Positions 28,289-36,496 of a DNA stretch of 45,535 bases are shown here, one piece after another. The stretch comes from Achromobacter insuavis (GTDB taxonomy: Bacteria; Pseudomonadota; Gammaproteobacteria; Burkholderiales; Burkholderiaceae_B). Both the position numbers and the translations under genes were made by a program. The DNA is taken from NCBI RefSeq assembly GCF_902859645.1, contig NZ_CADIJR010000052.1:1-45535 (forward strand), given 5' to 3'. Position 1 is the first letter of the stretch, and each line of letters begins with the position of its first letter. Below the pieces are notes generated by a model. The model made no database searches. It worked only from the letters and a program-made list of their open reading frames with translations, and had not been told where the DNA came from.

Positions 28289-28648
28289 ATGCCCGACGCT
28301 CACGCCGCATCCTGGAAACACCTGCCCGCGCCGAAGAAGCGCGCCAAGCTGCCGTTCGACGCCGTCTACACGGCCGAGCAATACGCGCGGTTGCGCCAGG
28401 GGCGCATCCCCGCGGAGATGGAAGACAAGTGGTTCATCTATCTGGATGACGGCGTGCTGCGCTTTCATCGCAGCTGGACTGGCATCTGGATCTACGCGCT
28501 GCGGCTGGACGCGATGGACGGCCAATGGCGCGCGCATGACGCCTGGGTCAACCGCGAGGCCGACCAGTACGGCTGCACCGACCTGGAAACCGACCGCAAG
28601 CTGCTGGCGCGGCTGGTGGACGGCCTGCTGGCCGCCCCGCGCGGATAA
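28289..28648 (+). CDS. Conserved hypothetical protein (MEDKWFIYLDD/HRSWTG motif)
   Basis: I cannot name a family. The 119-residue soluble protein has a striking core, MEDKWFIYLDDGVLRFHRSW followed by TGIWIYALRLD, preceded by YARLRQGRIPAE. The density of aromatic residues and charged pairs looks like a real conserved fold rather than chance. There is no signal or membrane segment and no obvious catalytic motif. The ATG at 28289 has no clear ribosome-binding site. Confidence 0.75.
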   Translation: MPDAHAASWKHLPAPKKRAKLPFDAVYTAEQYARLRQGRIPAEMEDKWFIYLDDGVLRFHRSWTGIWIYALRLDAMDGQWRAHDAWVNREADQYGCTDLETDRKLLARLVDGLLAAPRG

Positions 28649-28672
28649 CCGCAAGACAGGAACAAAGCGCGA

Positions 28673-28690
28673 GGGCCGCGATCGCGGCCC
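28673..28690. repeat. Perfect 18-bp palindrome between convergent genes
   Basis: The sequence GGGCCGCGATCGCGGCCC reads the same on both strands and lies 24 bases past the hypothetical gene's stop. It may work as a terminator hairpin for that gene, though the loop would be tight and no T-tract follows. Confidence 0.4.
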
Positions 28691-28733
28691 CCGGCGGATG
28701 CCTCACCCGCTCGCGGCGGGCGGCATGCGGACG

Positions 28734-28757
28734 GGCGCGTTCCAGGCGGAACGCGCC
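28734..28757 (-). terminator. Hairpin after the Bug receptor gene, possible terminator
   Basis: A perfect 10-bp stem (GGCGCGTTCC / GGAACGCGCC) with a 4-base loop starts four bases beyond the stop at 28762. It is very stable, but no T-run follows. Confidence 0.5.
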
Positions 28758-28761
28758 AACC

Positions 28762-29778
28762 TCAGTTCAGGCTGGCGCCGGAGATCTTGACGATCTCCTG
28801 GTACTTGGCCTTTTCGTTCTTGACGAATTCGGCGAAGGCTTCGGGCGTCATCGGCCCCACTTCCGAACCCATCAGCAGCGAGCGCTGCTTCACGTCGGGC
28901 AGTTCCATCGCGTCGGCAAAGGCCTTGTGCAGCTTGGCCACCACCGGGGCGGGCGTGCCGCCCGTGGCGAACACGCCGAACCAGGTGCCCAGGTCAAAGC
29001 CCTTGATGCCGGACTCTTCCACGGTGGGCACATTGGCCAGCAGCGACGAGCGCTTGGCCGTGGTCACGGCCAGCGCCTTGACCTTGCCGTCCTTGATCAG
29101 CGGGGCGGACGCCGCCAGGTTGTCGAACATGAAGTCCGACTGGCCCGACAGCAGCGCCAGCTGCGCCGGCGCCGCGCCCTGGTAAGGAATGTGCTCGACG
29201 TTGATGCCGGCGCGCGCCTTGAGCAGTTCGCCGGACAGATGGCCGGCGCTGCCGTTGCCGCCCGAACCGTAGTTCAGCTTGCCCGGGTTCTTCTTGGCGT
29301 AGTCGATCAGGTCGGCCAGCGTCTCGATCTTGTTCTTGGCGGCGAACTCGACGTTCATGACCAGCACGTTCGGCACCGACGTCACGATGGTGATCGGCGC
29401 AAAGTCCTTCACCGGGTCATACGGCAGGTTGGCGAACAGCCAGGGGTTGATGGCGTGGGTGGCCACGGCGCCCATCACCAGCGTGTAGCCGTCGGCCGGG
29501 GCCTTGGCCACCAGGTCGGCGCCGATGTTGCCGCCGGCGCCCGAGCGGTTTTCCACGATCACGGGCTGGCCGAGCGAGCCGCGCACCTTCTCGGCCAGCA
29601 TGCGGGCCATGGTGTCGAGCGGGCCGCCAGGCGGGTAAGGCACCACGAAGCGCAGCGGCTTGGTGGGGAAATCGGTAGCCTGGGCCAGCGCGGGCGCGCC
29701 GAAGGCCAGCGTGGCGGCCAGCGCCGCGGCGCCGCCCAGCAAGGCGCGGCGCAGGGCGCTGCGGGGGGTCGGTTTCAT
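28762..29778 (-). CDS. Bug/TctC-type periplasmic solute receptor
   Basis: The 338-residue precursor has a signal peptide (RALLGGAAALAATLAFGAPALA, cleavage near QATDFP). The Bug-family core is FPTKPLRFVVPYPPGGPLDT, VIVENRSGAGGNIGADLV, ADGYTLVMGAV, VEHIPYQGAAPAQLALLSG and VKALAVTTAKRSSLLANVP. The start is ATG at 29778 with GAGGAG nine bases upstream; an upstream in-frame extension has no protein character. It is probably monocistronic, with a hairpin behind it and the aap terminator ahead of its promoter region. The ligand is unknown, and no TctAB permease lies nearby. Confidence 0.92.
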   Translation of the reverse strand: MKPTPRSALRRALLGGAAALAATLAFGAPALAQATDFPTKPLRFVVPYPPGGPLDTMARMLAEKVRGSLGQPVIVENRSGAGGNIGADLVAKAPADGYTLVMGAVATHAINPWLFANLPYDPVKDFAPITIVTSVPNVLVMNVEFAAKNKIETLADLIDYAKKNPGKLNYGSGGNGSAGHLSGELLKARAGINVEHIPYQGAAPAQLALLSGQSDFMFDNLAASAPLIKDGKVKALAVTTAKRSSLLANVPTVEESGIKGFDLGTWFGVFATGGTPAPVVAKLHKAFADAMELPDVKQRSLLMGSEVGPMTPEAFAEFVKNEKAKYQEIVKISGASLN

Positions 29779-29855
29779 CTCGTTTGCTCCTCTCATTGCA
29801 TCGATGGCGGTCGGTAGCATACCGCAGTGGCATGAACACCGTAACAAAGGGATAC

Positions 29856-29879
29856 CGGGAAAAGCGGGTGCTTTTCCCG
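29856..29879. promoter_or_regulatory. Perfect 10-bp stem-loop upstream of the Bug receptor gene
   Basis: CGGGAAAAGC and GCTTTTCCCG pair across a GGGT loop, 78-101 bases before the receptor ATG. It could be an operator or a leader hairpin. The region from here to the start codon must also hold the promoter, which I cannot identify. Confidence 0.4.
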
Positions 29880-29961
29880 CGCCAGCCGTCGTCCCCGGGG
29901 GACCGGCGCGGCGGACGAGCCCCTTCCGCGCGCCTCGGGCATCCGGGCAGCCGCCGGGGTT

Positions 29962-29998
29962 CAAAAAGAAAAACCGCCTTCCAGGGAGGGCGGTTTTC
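29962..29998 (-). terminator. Rho-independent terminator of the aap operon
   Basis: Read on the minus strand, AAAACCGCC and GGCGGTTTT form a 9-bp stem with a 10-base loop followed by TTTTTCTTTTTG. It starts 37 bases past the aapP stop and is the clearest terminator in the window. Confidence 0.93.
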
Positions 29999-30034
29999 CG
30001 GGTCTGGTCGCGGCGGGCCAGGGCCCGCCCGGCC

Positions 30035-30775
<741 letters not shown>

Positions 30776-30835
30776 GCCTGTACTCCCGTAAATATCGCGT
30801 TGCGGGCCCGCCCGGGGCGGACCCGCGGCAAGGTT

Positions 30836-31939
30836 CTATCGTGCGTGACCGGTGGCCAGGCGTTTTTCCAGCGCCTGGCTGTATTTGGACATGGAGAAGC
30901 AGAAGACGAAGTAGATCAGCGAGATGAACAGATACGCCTCCACCCCGAATCCGCGCCATGCCGCGTCGGACAGGGCCGCCTTGGCCGCCAGCGTCAGGTC
31001 GAAGATGCCGATGATCACCACCAGCGACGTGTCCTTGAACAGCGCGATGAAGATGCTGACCAGCGGCGGGATCACGATCTTGAGCGCCTGCGGCAGGATG
31101 ATCTTGCGCATCTGCTGCCAGTAGTTCAGGCCGAGCGAATCGGCGCCCTCGTACTGGCCCTTGGGGATCGCCTGCAGGCCGCCGCGCACCGTTTCGGCGA
31201 TGTACGCGGCCGCGAACATGATGATCGCGATCTGCGCGCGCAGCAGCTTGTCGATGGAGAAGCCCTCCGGCAGGAACAGCGGCAGCATCACCGACGACAT
31301 GAACAGCAGGCTGATCAGCGGCACGCCGCGGATCAGCTCGATGTACACGACGCACAGCGCCTTGATGGCCGGCATCTTCGAGCGCCGGCCCAGGGCCAGC
31401 AGCACGCCGATCGGGAAGGCGAAGGCGATGCCGAACGTCGACAGGATCAGCGTCAGCGGCAGGCCGCCCCAGCGCGCGTTCTCGACGTAGGTCAGGCCCA
31501 GCACGCCGCCCCACATCAGGATCGCCACGGCGGTCAGGCCGACGGTCCAGATGATGGCGAGCTTCCAGTTCCAGAAACGGCGGATGCCGCTGCACACGAT
31601 CACCGCGACCAGGATGATGGTCGCGATCAGCGGCCGCCATTGCTCGTCGAACGGATAGGTGCCGAACAGGATCAGCCGGTGCTTCTCGATGATGAAGGCC
31701 CAGCAGGCCCCGCCCACCGAGGCGCGGCATTCCTGCGCGTTGGCGGCGGTGTAGTTAGCCTTGATGAAGGCCCATTCGACCAGCGCCGGCACCGACATCA
31801 ACAGGAACCACGCCACCAGCACCGTGATCAGGATGTTCAGCGGCGAGGAGAACAGGCGCGAGCGCAGCCACGCCCACGCGCCGACATGGGTCTTGGGCGG
31901 CGGCAGCCCTTCGCTGGGGGTATGCGTAGTGCTGCTCAT
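30836..31939 (-). CDS. aapM: Polar amino-acid ABC transporter permease, AapM type
   Basis: This 367-residue inner-membrane permease of the HisMQ family has an N-terminal extension of several helices, typical of AapM. The permease core is around FGIAFAFPIGVLLALGRRS, IELIRGVPLISLLFMSSV, the coupling motif AAYIAETVRGGLQAIPKGQY and EGADSLGLNYWQQMRKIILP. The start is ATG at 31939 with GGAG seven bases upstream, one base after the aapQ stop (TGATATG); the upstream ATG at 31960 would overlap aapQ. With AapQ it should form a heterodimeric channel. Confidence 0.92.
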   Translation of the reverse strand: MSSTTHTPSEGLPPPKTHVGAWAWLRSRLFSSPLNILITVLVAWFLLMSVPALVEWAFIKANYTAANAQECRASVGGACWAFIIEKHRLILFGTYPFDEQWRPLIATIILVAVIVCSGIRRFWNWKLAIIWTVGLTAVAILMWGGVLGLTYVENARWGGLPLTLILSTFGIAFAFPIGVLLALGRRSKMPAIKALCVVYIELIRGVPLISLLFMSSVMLPLFLPEGFSIDKLLRAQIAIIMFAAAYIAETVRGGLQAIPKGQYEGADSLGLNYWQQMRKIILPQALKIVIPPLVSIFIALFKDTSLVVIIGIFDLTLAAKAALSDAAWRGFGVEAYLFISLIYFVFCFSMSKYSQALEKRLATGHAR

Positions 31940-31940
31940 A

Positions 31941-33131
31941 TCAACGCTCCACCAGCGCAATGCGCTTGTTGTACCAGTTCATGAAGATCGAGATCGACAG
32001 GCTGACCGTGAGGTACGCGCCCATGATGATGAGAATGCCCTCGATGGCCTGCCCGGTCTGGTTCAGCGTGGTGTTGACCACCGACACGATGTCCGGATAG
32101 CCGATGGCCACGGCCAGCGAGCTGTTCTTGGTGAGGTTGAGGAACTGGCTGGTCATCGGCGGGATGATCACGCGCAGCGCCTGCGGCAGCACCACCAGGC
32201 GCAGCACCTGCTTGCGGCGCAGGCCCAGGGCCCCGGCCGCTTCCCATTGGCCATTGTTGACCGCCTGGATGCCCGAGCGCACCACCTCGGCGATGAAGGC
32301 CGACGTGTAGATCACCAGGCCCGCCAGCAGCGCGGCGAACTCCGGCGACAGCGTCAGGCCGCCGCTGAAGTTGAAGCCCTTCAGTTCCGGCATGTCCAGC
32401 GTCAGCGAGGCGCCGCTGACCAGCCAGCCGATCACCGGCAGGCCGATCAACAGGCCGATGGCCGCGCGGCCCAGCGGGAACACCTGGCCGGTGGCTTCCT
32501 GGCGCTTCTTGCCCCAGTGGCCCAGGAACAGGATGGCGACGATGGCCAGGCCAAGGCCGGCCAGCATCCAGTCGAGCGAGTTGCCCTCCAGCGCCGGCAC
32601 CTTGAGGCCGCGGTTGGAGATGAACACGCCCGGCAGCGGGTTGTGCGCCTGGCGCGGACCCGGCATGTTCTCGGTGATGAGCGCATACCAGAAGAACAGC
32701 TGCAGCAGCAGCGGCACGTTGCGCATCACTTCGACGTAGATCGACGTGATCTTGGCGACGAGCCAGTTCTTGGACAGCCGGCCCACGCCGATCAGCGTGC
32801 CGAGGATGGTCGCCAGCACGATGCCGAGCACGGCCACGCGCAGCGTGTTGAGCAGGCCCACCCAGATGGCGCGGCCATAGGTGTCGGCGGGGGTATAGGC
32901 GATGGGCGTTTCGCCGATGGCGAAGCCGGCCTCGCGTTGAAGGAAACCGAAGCCCGTGGCGATGTTGCGCACGGACAGGTTGTGAAGCGTGTTTGAAACC
33001 AGGAACCACACCGCCGTGGCAACGGCGGCCAGTGCTATCACTTGATAGACCACGGCGCGCACGCCGGGATCGTTCCAGTTCAGACGCCGGGGGGGTGCCG
33101 AAATCGGGGCGTTTTTATTGGGAGTCGTCAT
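31941..33131 (-). CDS. aapQ: Polar amino-acid ABC transporter permease, AapQ type
   Basis: This 396-residue permease has the AapQ features: a membrane helix near the N-terminus (VIALAAVATAVWFLVSNTL), GFGFLQREAGFAIGETPIAY, and YVEVMRNVPLLLQLFFWYAL. A periplasmic insert contains LPGVFISNRGLKVPAL, and the coupling loop is FIAEVVRSGIQAVNNGQWEA. It is translationally linked to aapM. The 126-base gap from aapJ contains two hairpins. Confidence 0.93.
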   Translation of the reverse strand: MTTPNKNAPISAPPRRLNWNDPGVRAVVYQVIALAAVATAVWFLVSNTLHNLSVRNIATGFGFLQREAGFAIGETPIAYTPADTYGRAIWVGLLNTLRVAVLGIVLATILGTLIGVGRLSKNWLVAKITSIYVEVMRNVPLLLQLFFWYALITENMPGPRQAHNPLPGVFISNRGLKVPALEGNSLDWMLAGLGLAIVAILFLGHWGKKRQEATGQVFPLGRAAIGLLIGLPVIGWLVSGASLTLDMPELKGFNFSGGLTLSPEFAALLAGLVIYTSAFIAEVVRSGIQAVNNGQWEAAGALGLRRKQVLRLVVLPQALRVIIPPMTSQFLNLTKNSSLAVAIGYPDIVSVVNTTLNQTGQAIEGILIIMGAYLTVSLSISIFMNWYNKRIALVER

Positions 33132-33197
33132 GAATGAATCTACAGAAGTCGGACACCGGGCGGCTGGGCCCGAAAGACCGCGCCGCCCACTCCTGCC

Positions 33198-33244
33198 GCC
33201 CGCTCGAAGGCGGGCTAGGCATGGCGCCGCGAGGGCGCCATGCC
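33198..33244 (-). other. Tandem hairpins in the aapJ-aapQ gap
   Basis: On the minus strand, 13 bases after the aapJ stop, comes a perfect 11-bp stem (33218-33228 with 33234-33244, 5-base loop). Next is a 6-bp stem (33198-33203 with 33210-33215). There is no T-tract. Such structures often stabilise the binding-protein mRNA and partly stop transcription so that more receptor than permease is made; that role is inferred. Confidence 0.55.
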
Positions 33245-33257
33245 GGGCAGCCGTGTG

Positions 33258-34274
33258 TTAGCGCACCGGCCAGCCGTACATCAAGCCACCTTGCTTATAG
33301 CTGGCGTTCAGGCCGCGGTCCAGCTTCATCGCGCTGCTCTTGCCGAGCGTGGCTTCGAAGCTCTCGCCGTAGTTGCCGATCTGCTTGATGATGTTGTAGG
33401 CCCACTTGTCGTCCACGCCCAGGTTCTTGCCCATGCCCGGGGTCACGCCCAGGATGCGCTGGATGTTGGGGTTGGTGCTCTTGGTCATTTCATCGACGTT
33501 GGCCTTGGTGATGCCGTATTCCTCGGCTTCCAGCATCGCGTTCAGCGACCAGCGGACCACGTTGAACCATTGCTCGTCGCCCTGGCGCACCATGGGGCCC
33601 AGCGGCTCCTTGGAGAAGTCTTCCGGCAGGATGATGTACTTGTCCGGATTCTCCAGCGTGGTGCGGGTCGAGGCCAGCTGCGATTTGTCGGTCGTGAAGG
33701 CATCGCAACGGCCGGCCGAGAAGGCGCGGATGATTTCGTCGTACTTGTCGATCACGACCGGCTTGAATTCGATCTTCTGGCCACGGAACCAGTCGGCCAG
33801 GTTCAACTCGGTGGTGGTGCCGGGCTGCACGCAGATGGTGGCGCCGTTCAGTTCCTTGGCGCTCTTGACGTTCAGGTCCTTGGAGACCATGACGCCCTGG
33901 CTGTCGTAGTAGTTGACGCCCACGCCGATCAGGCCCAGCGTGGTGTCGCGGGTCAGCGTGACGGTGGTGTTGCGGGTCAGCACGTCCACTTCGCCCGATT
34001 GCAGGGCGGTGAAGCGCTGCTGCGTGTTCAGCGGCGTGACCTTGATCTTGGTGGCGTCGCCGAACATGGTGGCGGCGACGGCGCGGCACAGGTCCACGTC
34101 CAGGCCCTTGTATTCACCCTTGCTGTCCGCGATCGAGAAGCCCGGGATGCCGGTCGAAACGCCGCATTGGACAAACCCTTTCTTCTTGACGTTATCGAAG
34201 GTCGCACCCGCATTGGCAGCCGCGGACGCAGCGAACAGGGCGGTGCCAATGGCAGCGAGTTTCAGTACTTTCAT
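33258..34274 (-). CDS. aapJ: General L-amino-acid ABC transporter periplasmic binding protein
   Basis: The 338-residue precursor has a signal peptide (MKVLKLAAIGTALFAASAAANA). The AapJ-type core begins TFDNVKKKGFVQCGVSTGIP and continues through GLDVDLCRAVAATMFGD, SGEVDVLTRNTTVTLTRD, TICVQPGTTTELNLADWF and DAFTTDKSQLASTR. Length and motifs match general amino-acid binding proteins with broad specificity (Glu, Asp, Gln, neutral). The ATG at 34274 has GGAGA six bases upstream. It is the first gene of aapJQMP and is divergent from ftsE across 315 bases. Confidence 0.94.
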   Translation of the reverse strand: MKVLKLAAIGTALFAASAAANAGATFDNVKKKGFVQCGVSTGIPGFSIADSKGEYKGLDVDLCRAVAATMFGDATKIKVTPLNTQQRFTALQSGEVDVLTRNTTVTLTRDTTLGLIGVGVNYYDSQGVMVSKDLNVKSAKELNGATICVQPGTTTELNLADWFRGQKIEFKPVVIDKYDEIIRAFSAGRCDAFTTDKSQLASTRTTLENPDKYIILPEDFSKEPLGPMVRQGDEQWFNVVRWSLNAMLEAEEYGITKANVDEMTKSTNPNIQRILGVTPGMGKNLGVDDKWAYNIIKQIGNYGESFEATLGKSSAMKLDRGLNASYKQGGLMYGWPVR

Positions 34275-34589
34275 CGTGATCTCCGTAGGGGTGTAGCGAA
34301 GCCGAACGCAAGGCCGGGTTGGGCTTTACGCATGGGGCGGATGGTAGCGTCCACAAAGCGGCCTCCGCATCCGGGAATTCCCTTGAAATATAGGGACACT
34401 GGATGAAATCAAACGGGGTTTTGCGATAAAAACGGGGACACATTTTCGTTCGAAAAAACGTGTCCAACCGGTCACTTTTGCGTGGGGCCGGCGGTCACAT
34501 CAGGACACTTTTTCCCGCGCGCCCCTCTCGCGGTTTTAGGCCAGCTTACTGTCCCCGAGTTAATATTGCGGCTTCATCCGACAGCCGCC
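34275..34589. other. Divergent aapJ/ftsE region with repeated GGGACA words
   Basis: No gene is seen here. The middle (about 34380-34460) is AT-rich for this genome. On the minus strand TATATT (34386-34391) could be the aapJ -10, and on the plus strand TAATAT (34561-34566) could be the ftsE -10; neither has a convincing -35. A 14-bp dyad TTTTCG-TT-CGAAAA lies at 34443-34456. GGGACA-type words occur at 34393-34398, 34434-34441, 34460-34465 (reverse), 34503-34508 and 34550-34556 (reverse). Confidence 0.5.
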
Positions 34590-35303
34590 ATGATCGAATT
34601 CCAGCACGTATTCAAATCGTATGGCCGCGGCCGCAATATCCTGGCCGACATCAACTTCCGCGTGAGCGCGGGAGAGTTCGTTTTCGTGTCGGGGCCATCC
34701 GGCGCCGGCAAGTCGACCCTGCTCAAGCTGATCGGGGGGCTCGAGCCCGCCAGCCGCGGCTCGATCCAGGTCAACGGCCAGCGGCTCGACAAGCTGCCGG
34801 CCCGCGCCCGGCCCTACCTGCGCCGCGCCGTCGGCGTGATCCTGCAGGACACGCACCTGCTGTTCGATCGCAGCGCGTTTGAAAACGTGATGCTGCCGCT
34901 GGCGGTCACCGGCCACCCCGGCGATTCGGCCGCCGCCCGCGCCCGCGCCGCGCTGGACAAGGTCGGCCTGTCGGGCAAGGAAGATCTCAACCCCATCGAG
35001 TTGTCGGGCGGCGAGCAGCAGCGCCTGGCGATCGCGCGCGCCATCGTCAACCGGCCCGCCATCCTGATCGCCGACGAACCCACCGCCAACCTCGACCACG
35101 ACAACGCGCAGCGCATCATGAATGTGTTCCGCGACTTCAACCGCGTCGGCGTCACCACGCTGATCGCCTCGCACGACCAGGAACTCATGGCGCGCTACGC
35201 CACCCGCACCCTGCGCATCGACCCCGGCAAGTTCGCCGACTCGCACGGTCCCGCCACGCCCTCGGCCGACGCCGGCCACGGCAGCGCCGGAGAACCGGCA
35301 TGA
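34590..35303 (+). CDS. ftsE: Cell division ATP-binding protein FtsE
   Basis: FtsE is the ATPase of the FtsEX complex, which activates cell-wall hydrolases at the septum. The 237-residue product begins MIEFQHVFKSYGRG and has Walker A GPSGAGKST (35-43), Q-loop ILQDTHLLFDRSAFENVMLP, signature LSGGEQQRLAIAR, Walker B ILIADEPTANLDHDN and the switch histidine in LIASHDQELM. I chose the ATG at 34590; the in-frame upstream extension is not protein-like. The C-terminal 20 residues are a variable tail. The stop overlaps ftsX (ATGA). Confidence 0.94.
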   Translation: MIEFQHVFKSYGRGRNILADINFRVSAGEFVFVSGPSGAGKSTLLKLIGGLEPASRGSIQVNGQRLDKLPARARPYLRRAVGVILQDTHLLFDRSAFENVMLPLAVTGHPGDSAAARARAALDKVGLSGKEDLNPIELSGGEQQRLAIARAIVNRPAILIADEPTANLDHDNAQRIMNVFRDFNRVGVTTLIASHDQELMARYATRTLRIDPGKFADSHGPATPSADAGHGSAGEPA

Positions 35304-36208
35304 ACGCCTGGCTGCGGCAGCATCGCTATGCGCTCATGGTCACCCTGCGCCGGCTGGTCAAGCAGCCGTTCTCCTCGCTCGCCAACCTGCTGGTGATGGC
35401 GCTGGCGCTGGCCCTGCCGCTGCTGGGCAGCGCCATCCTGGTGTCGGTGCAGCCAGTGGCGCGGCAGATGTCCGTCACCCCCGAGGTCACCGTCTTCCTG
35501 CGGGTCGACGCCCCCGCCGGCGCCGCCGCCGACATCGCCAGGCGCATCCAGGGCGAGTACGCCAACGACGTGCGCGCGGTGCGCGTGGTCGGCCGCGACG
35601 ACGCCCTGGCCGACCTGCGCGCCAACCCCGCCTGGCAGCAGGCGCTGGCCGTGCTGCCCGGCAACCCCCTGCCCGACGCGGTGGTGGTGACCCTGGCCGA
35701 GGGCGAAGACCTGGCCGGCCGCGCCGACAAGCTGGCGCAGGCCTGGAAACAATGGAACCAGGTGGACCTGGTGCAACTGGACAGCGCCTGGGTGCAGCGG
35801 CTGGAGGCCATCCTGCGCTTCGCCCGCATCGGCCTGGGCTTCCTGGCCGCCTGCGTGGCGGTGGTGGTGCTGGCCACGGTCTTCAACACCGTGCGCATGC
35901 AGGCCCTGTCGCAGCGCGAGGAAATCGCGGTGGCGCGCCTGGTGGGCGCCACCGAATCGTTCGTACGGCGGCCGTTCCTGTACCTGGGCGCGCTGTCCGG
36001 CGCCCTGGCCTCGCTGCTGGCCATCGGCGTGGCGGCGGTGGCGCTGTCGCCGCTGAACAACGCCCTGCTCGGCCTGGCCCACAGCTACGGGGCGGAATTC
36101 GCCCTGCATTTGCCCGGCGCCCCCGTGCTGCTGACGGCCACCGTGGCCTCGGCCGCCCTGGGCGCGCTGTCGGCCCGCTGGTCCGTGACCCGCAGCACGC
36201 GCTTCTAA
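35300..36208 (+). CDS. ftsX: Cell division protein FtsX
   Basis: FtsX is the membrane partner of FtsE and passes the ATPase signal to periplasmic amidase activators. The 302-residue product has the expected layout. A short cytoplasmic N-terminus (ALMVTLRRLVKQPFSSLANL) leads to helix 1 (about 28-50), then a periplasmic domain (VTPEVTVFLRVDAPAG to WVQRLEAILRF). Three more helices follow, around 173-195, 225-248 and 273-293. NTVRMQALSQREEIAVARLV after helix 2 is the conserved cytoplasmic stretch. GGAG precedes the ATG, which overlaps ftsE by four bases. Confidence 0.93.
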   Translation: MNAWLRQHRYALMVTLRRLVKQPFSSLANLLVMALALALPLLGSAILVSVQPVARQMSVTPEVTVFLRVDAPAGAAADIARRIQGEYANDVRAVRVVGRDDALADLRANPAWQQALAVLPGNPLPDAVVVTLAEGEDLAGRADKLAQAWKQWNQVDLVQLDSAWVQRLEAILRFARIGLGFLAACVAVVVLATVFNTVRMQALSQREEIAVARLVGATESFVRRPFLYLGALSGALASLLAIGVAAVALSPLNNALLGLAHSYGAEFALHLPGAPVLLTATVASAALGALSARWSVTRSTRF

Positions 36209-36229
36209 ACCCGCGTATAGCCCCCCTTC

Positions 36230-36248
36230 TTCCCCGTGATCCGGGGAA
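36230..36248 (+). terminator. Hairpin after ftsX, possible terminator
   Basis: A perfect 7-bp stem TTCCCCG / CGGGGAA with a 5-base loop lies 22 bases after the ftsX stop. No T-tract follows. Confidence 0.45.
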
Positions 36249-36352
36249 CGGCCCCGCCCGACCCTGGTTAGGATGGAAACACCGTCCCGCCATGGGTCGC
36301 GCGCGCCCTCGCTATCGGGGAAACGGCCATATGTATCAGGGACATAACAAAG

Positions 36353-36382
36353 TTGCGGTTACACAGGTTTTCCCCCTATTAC
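36353..36382 (+). promoter_or_regulatory. Candidate promoter for cheD
   Basis: TTGCGG (36353-36358) and TATTAC (36377-36382) are separated by 18 bases in an AT-rich stretch and would give a leader of about 108 bases. A TAAAG word at 36402 recalls the -35 of flagellar sigma-28 promoters, but the matching -10 is absent. Confidence 0.27.
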
Positions 36383-36496
36383 GGGCCAGATGTGCAAGAA
36401 TAAAGCGACATCTTTCCTCATATTTTGAAACGTTTACTGTCCTACCGAGCGCTGCCTTCGTGTCCCAATCGTTGTTCTTGCCCTTGATTCCGTTCC

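Noticed and set aside
25935-28790. A 951-codon plus-strand open frame in another frame
   Set aside because: It spans the ends of two real genes, an intergenic hairpin and an antisense VOC gene; low-complexity Arg/Gly/Ala content.
34482-34589. An N-terminal extension of FtsE by 36 residues
   Set aside because: FtsE proteins start at MIxFxxVxKxY; the extension covers the likely promoter.
36398-36424. Sigma-28 flagellar promoter for cheD
   Set aside because: A TAAAG word is present, but the sequence 11 bases on (ATATTTTG) does not resemble the GCCGATAA -10.
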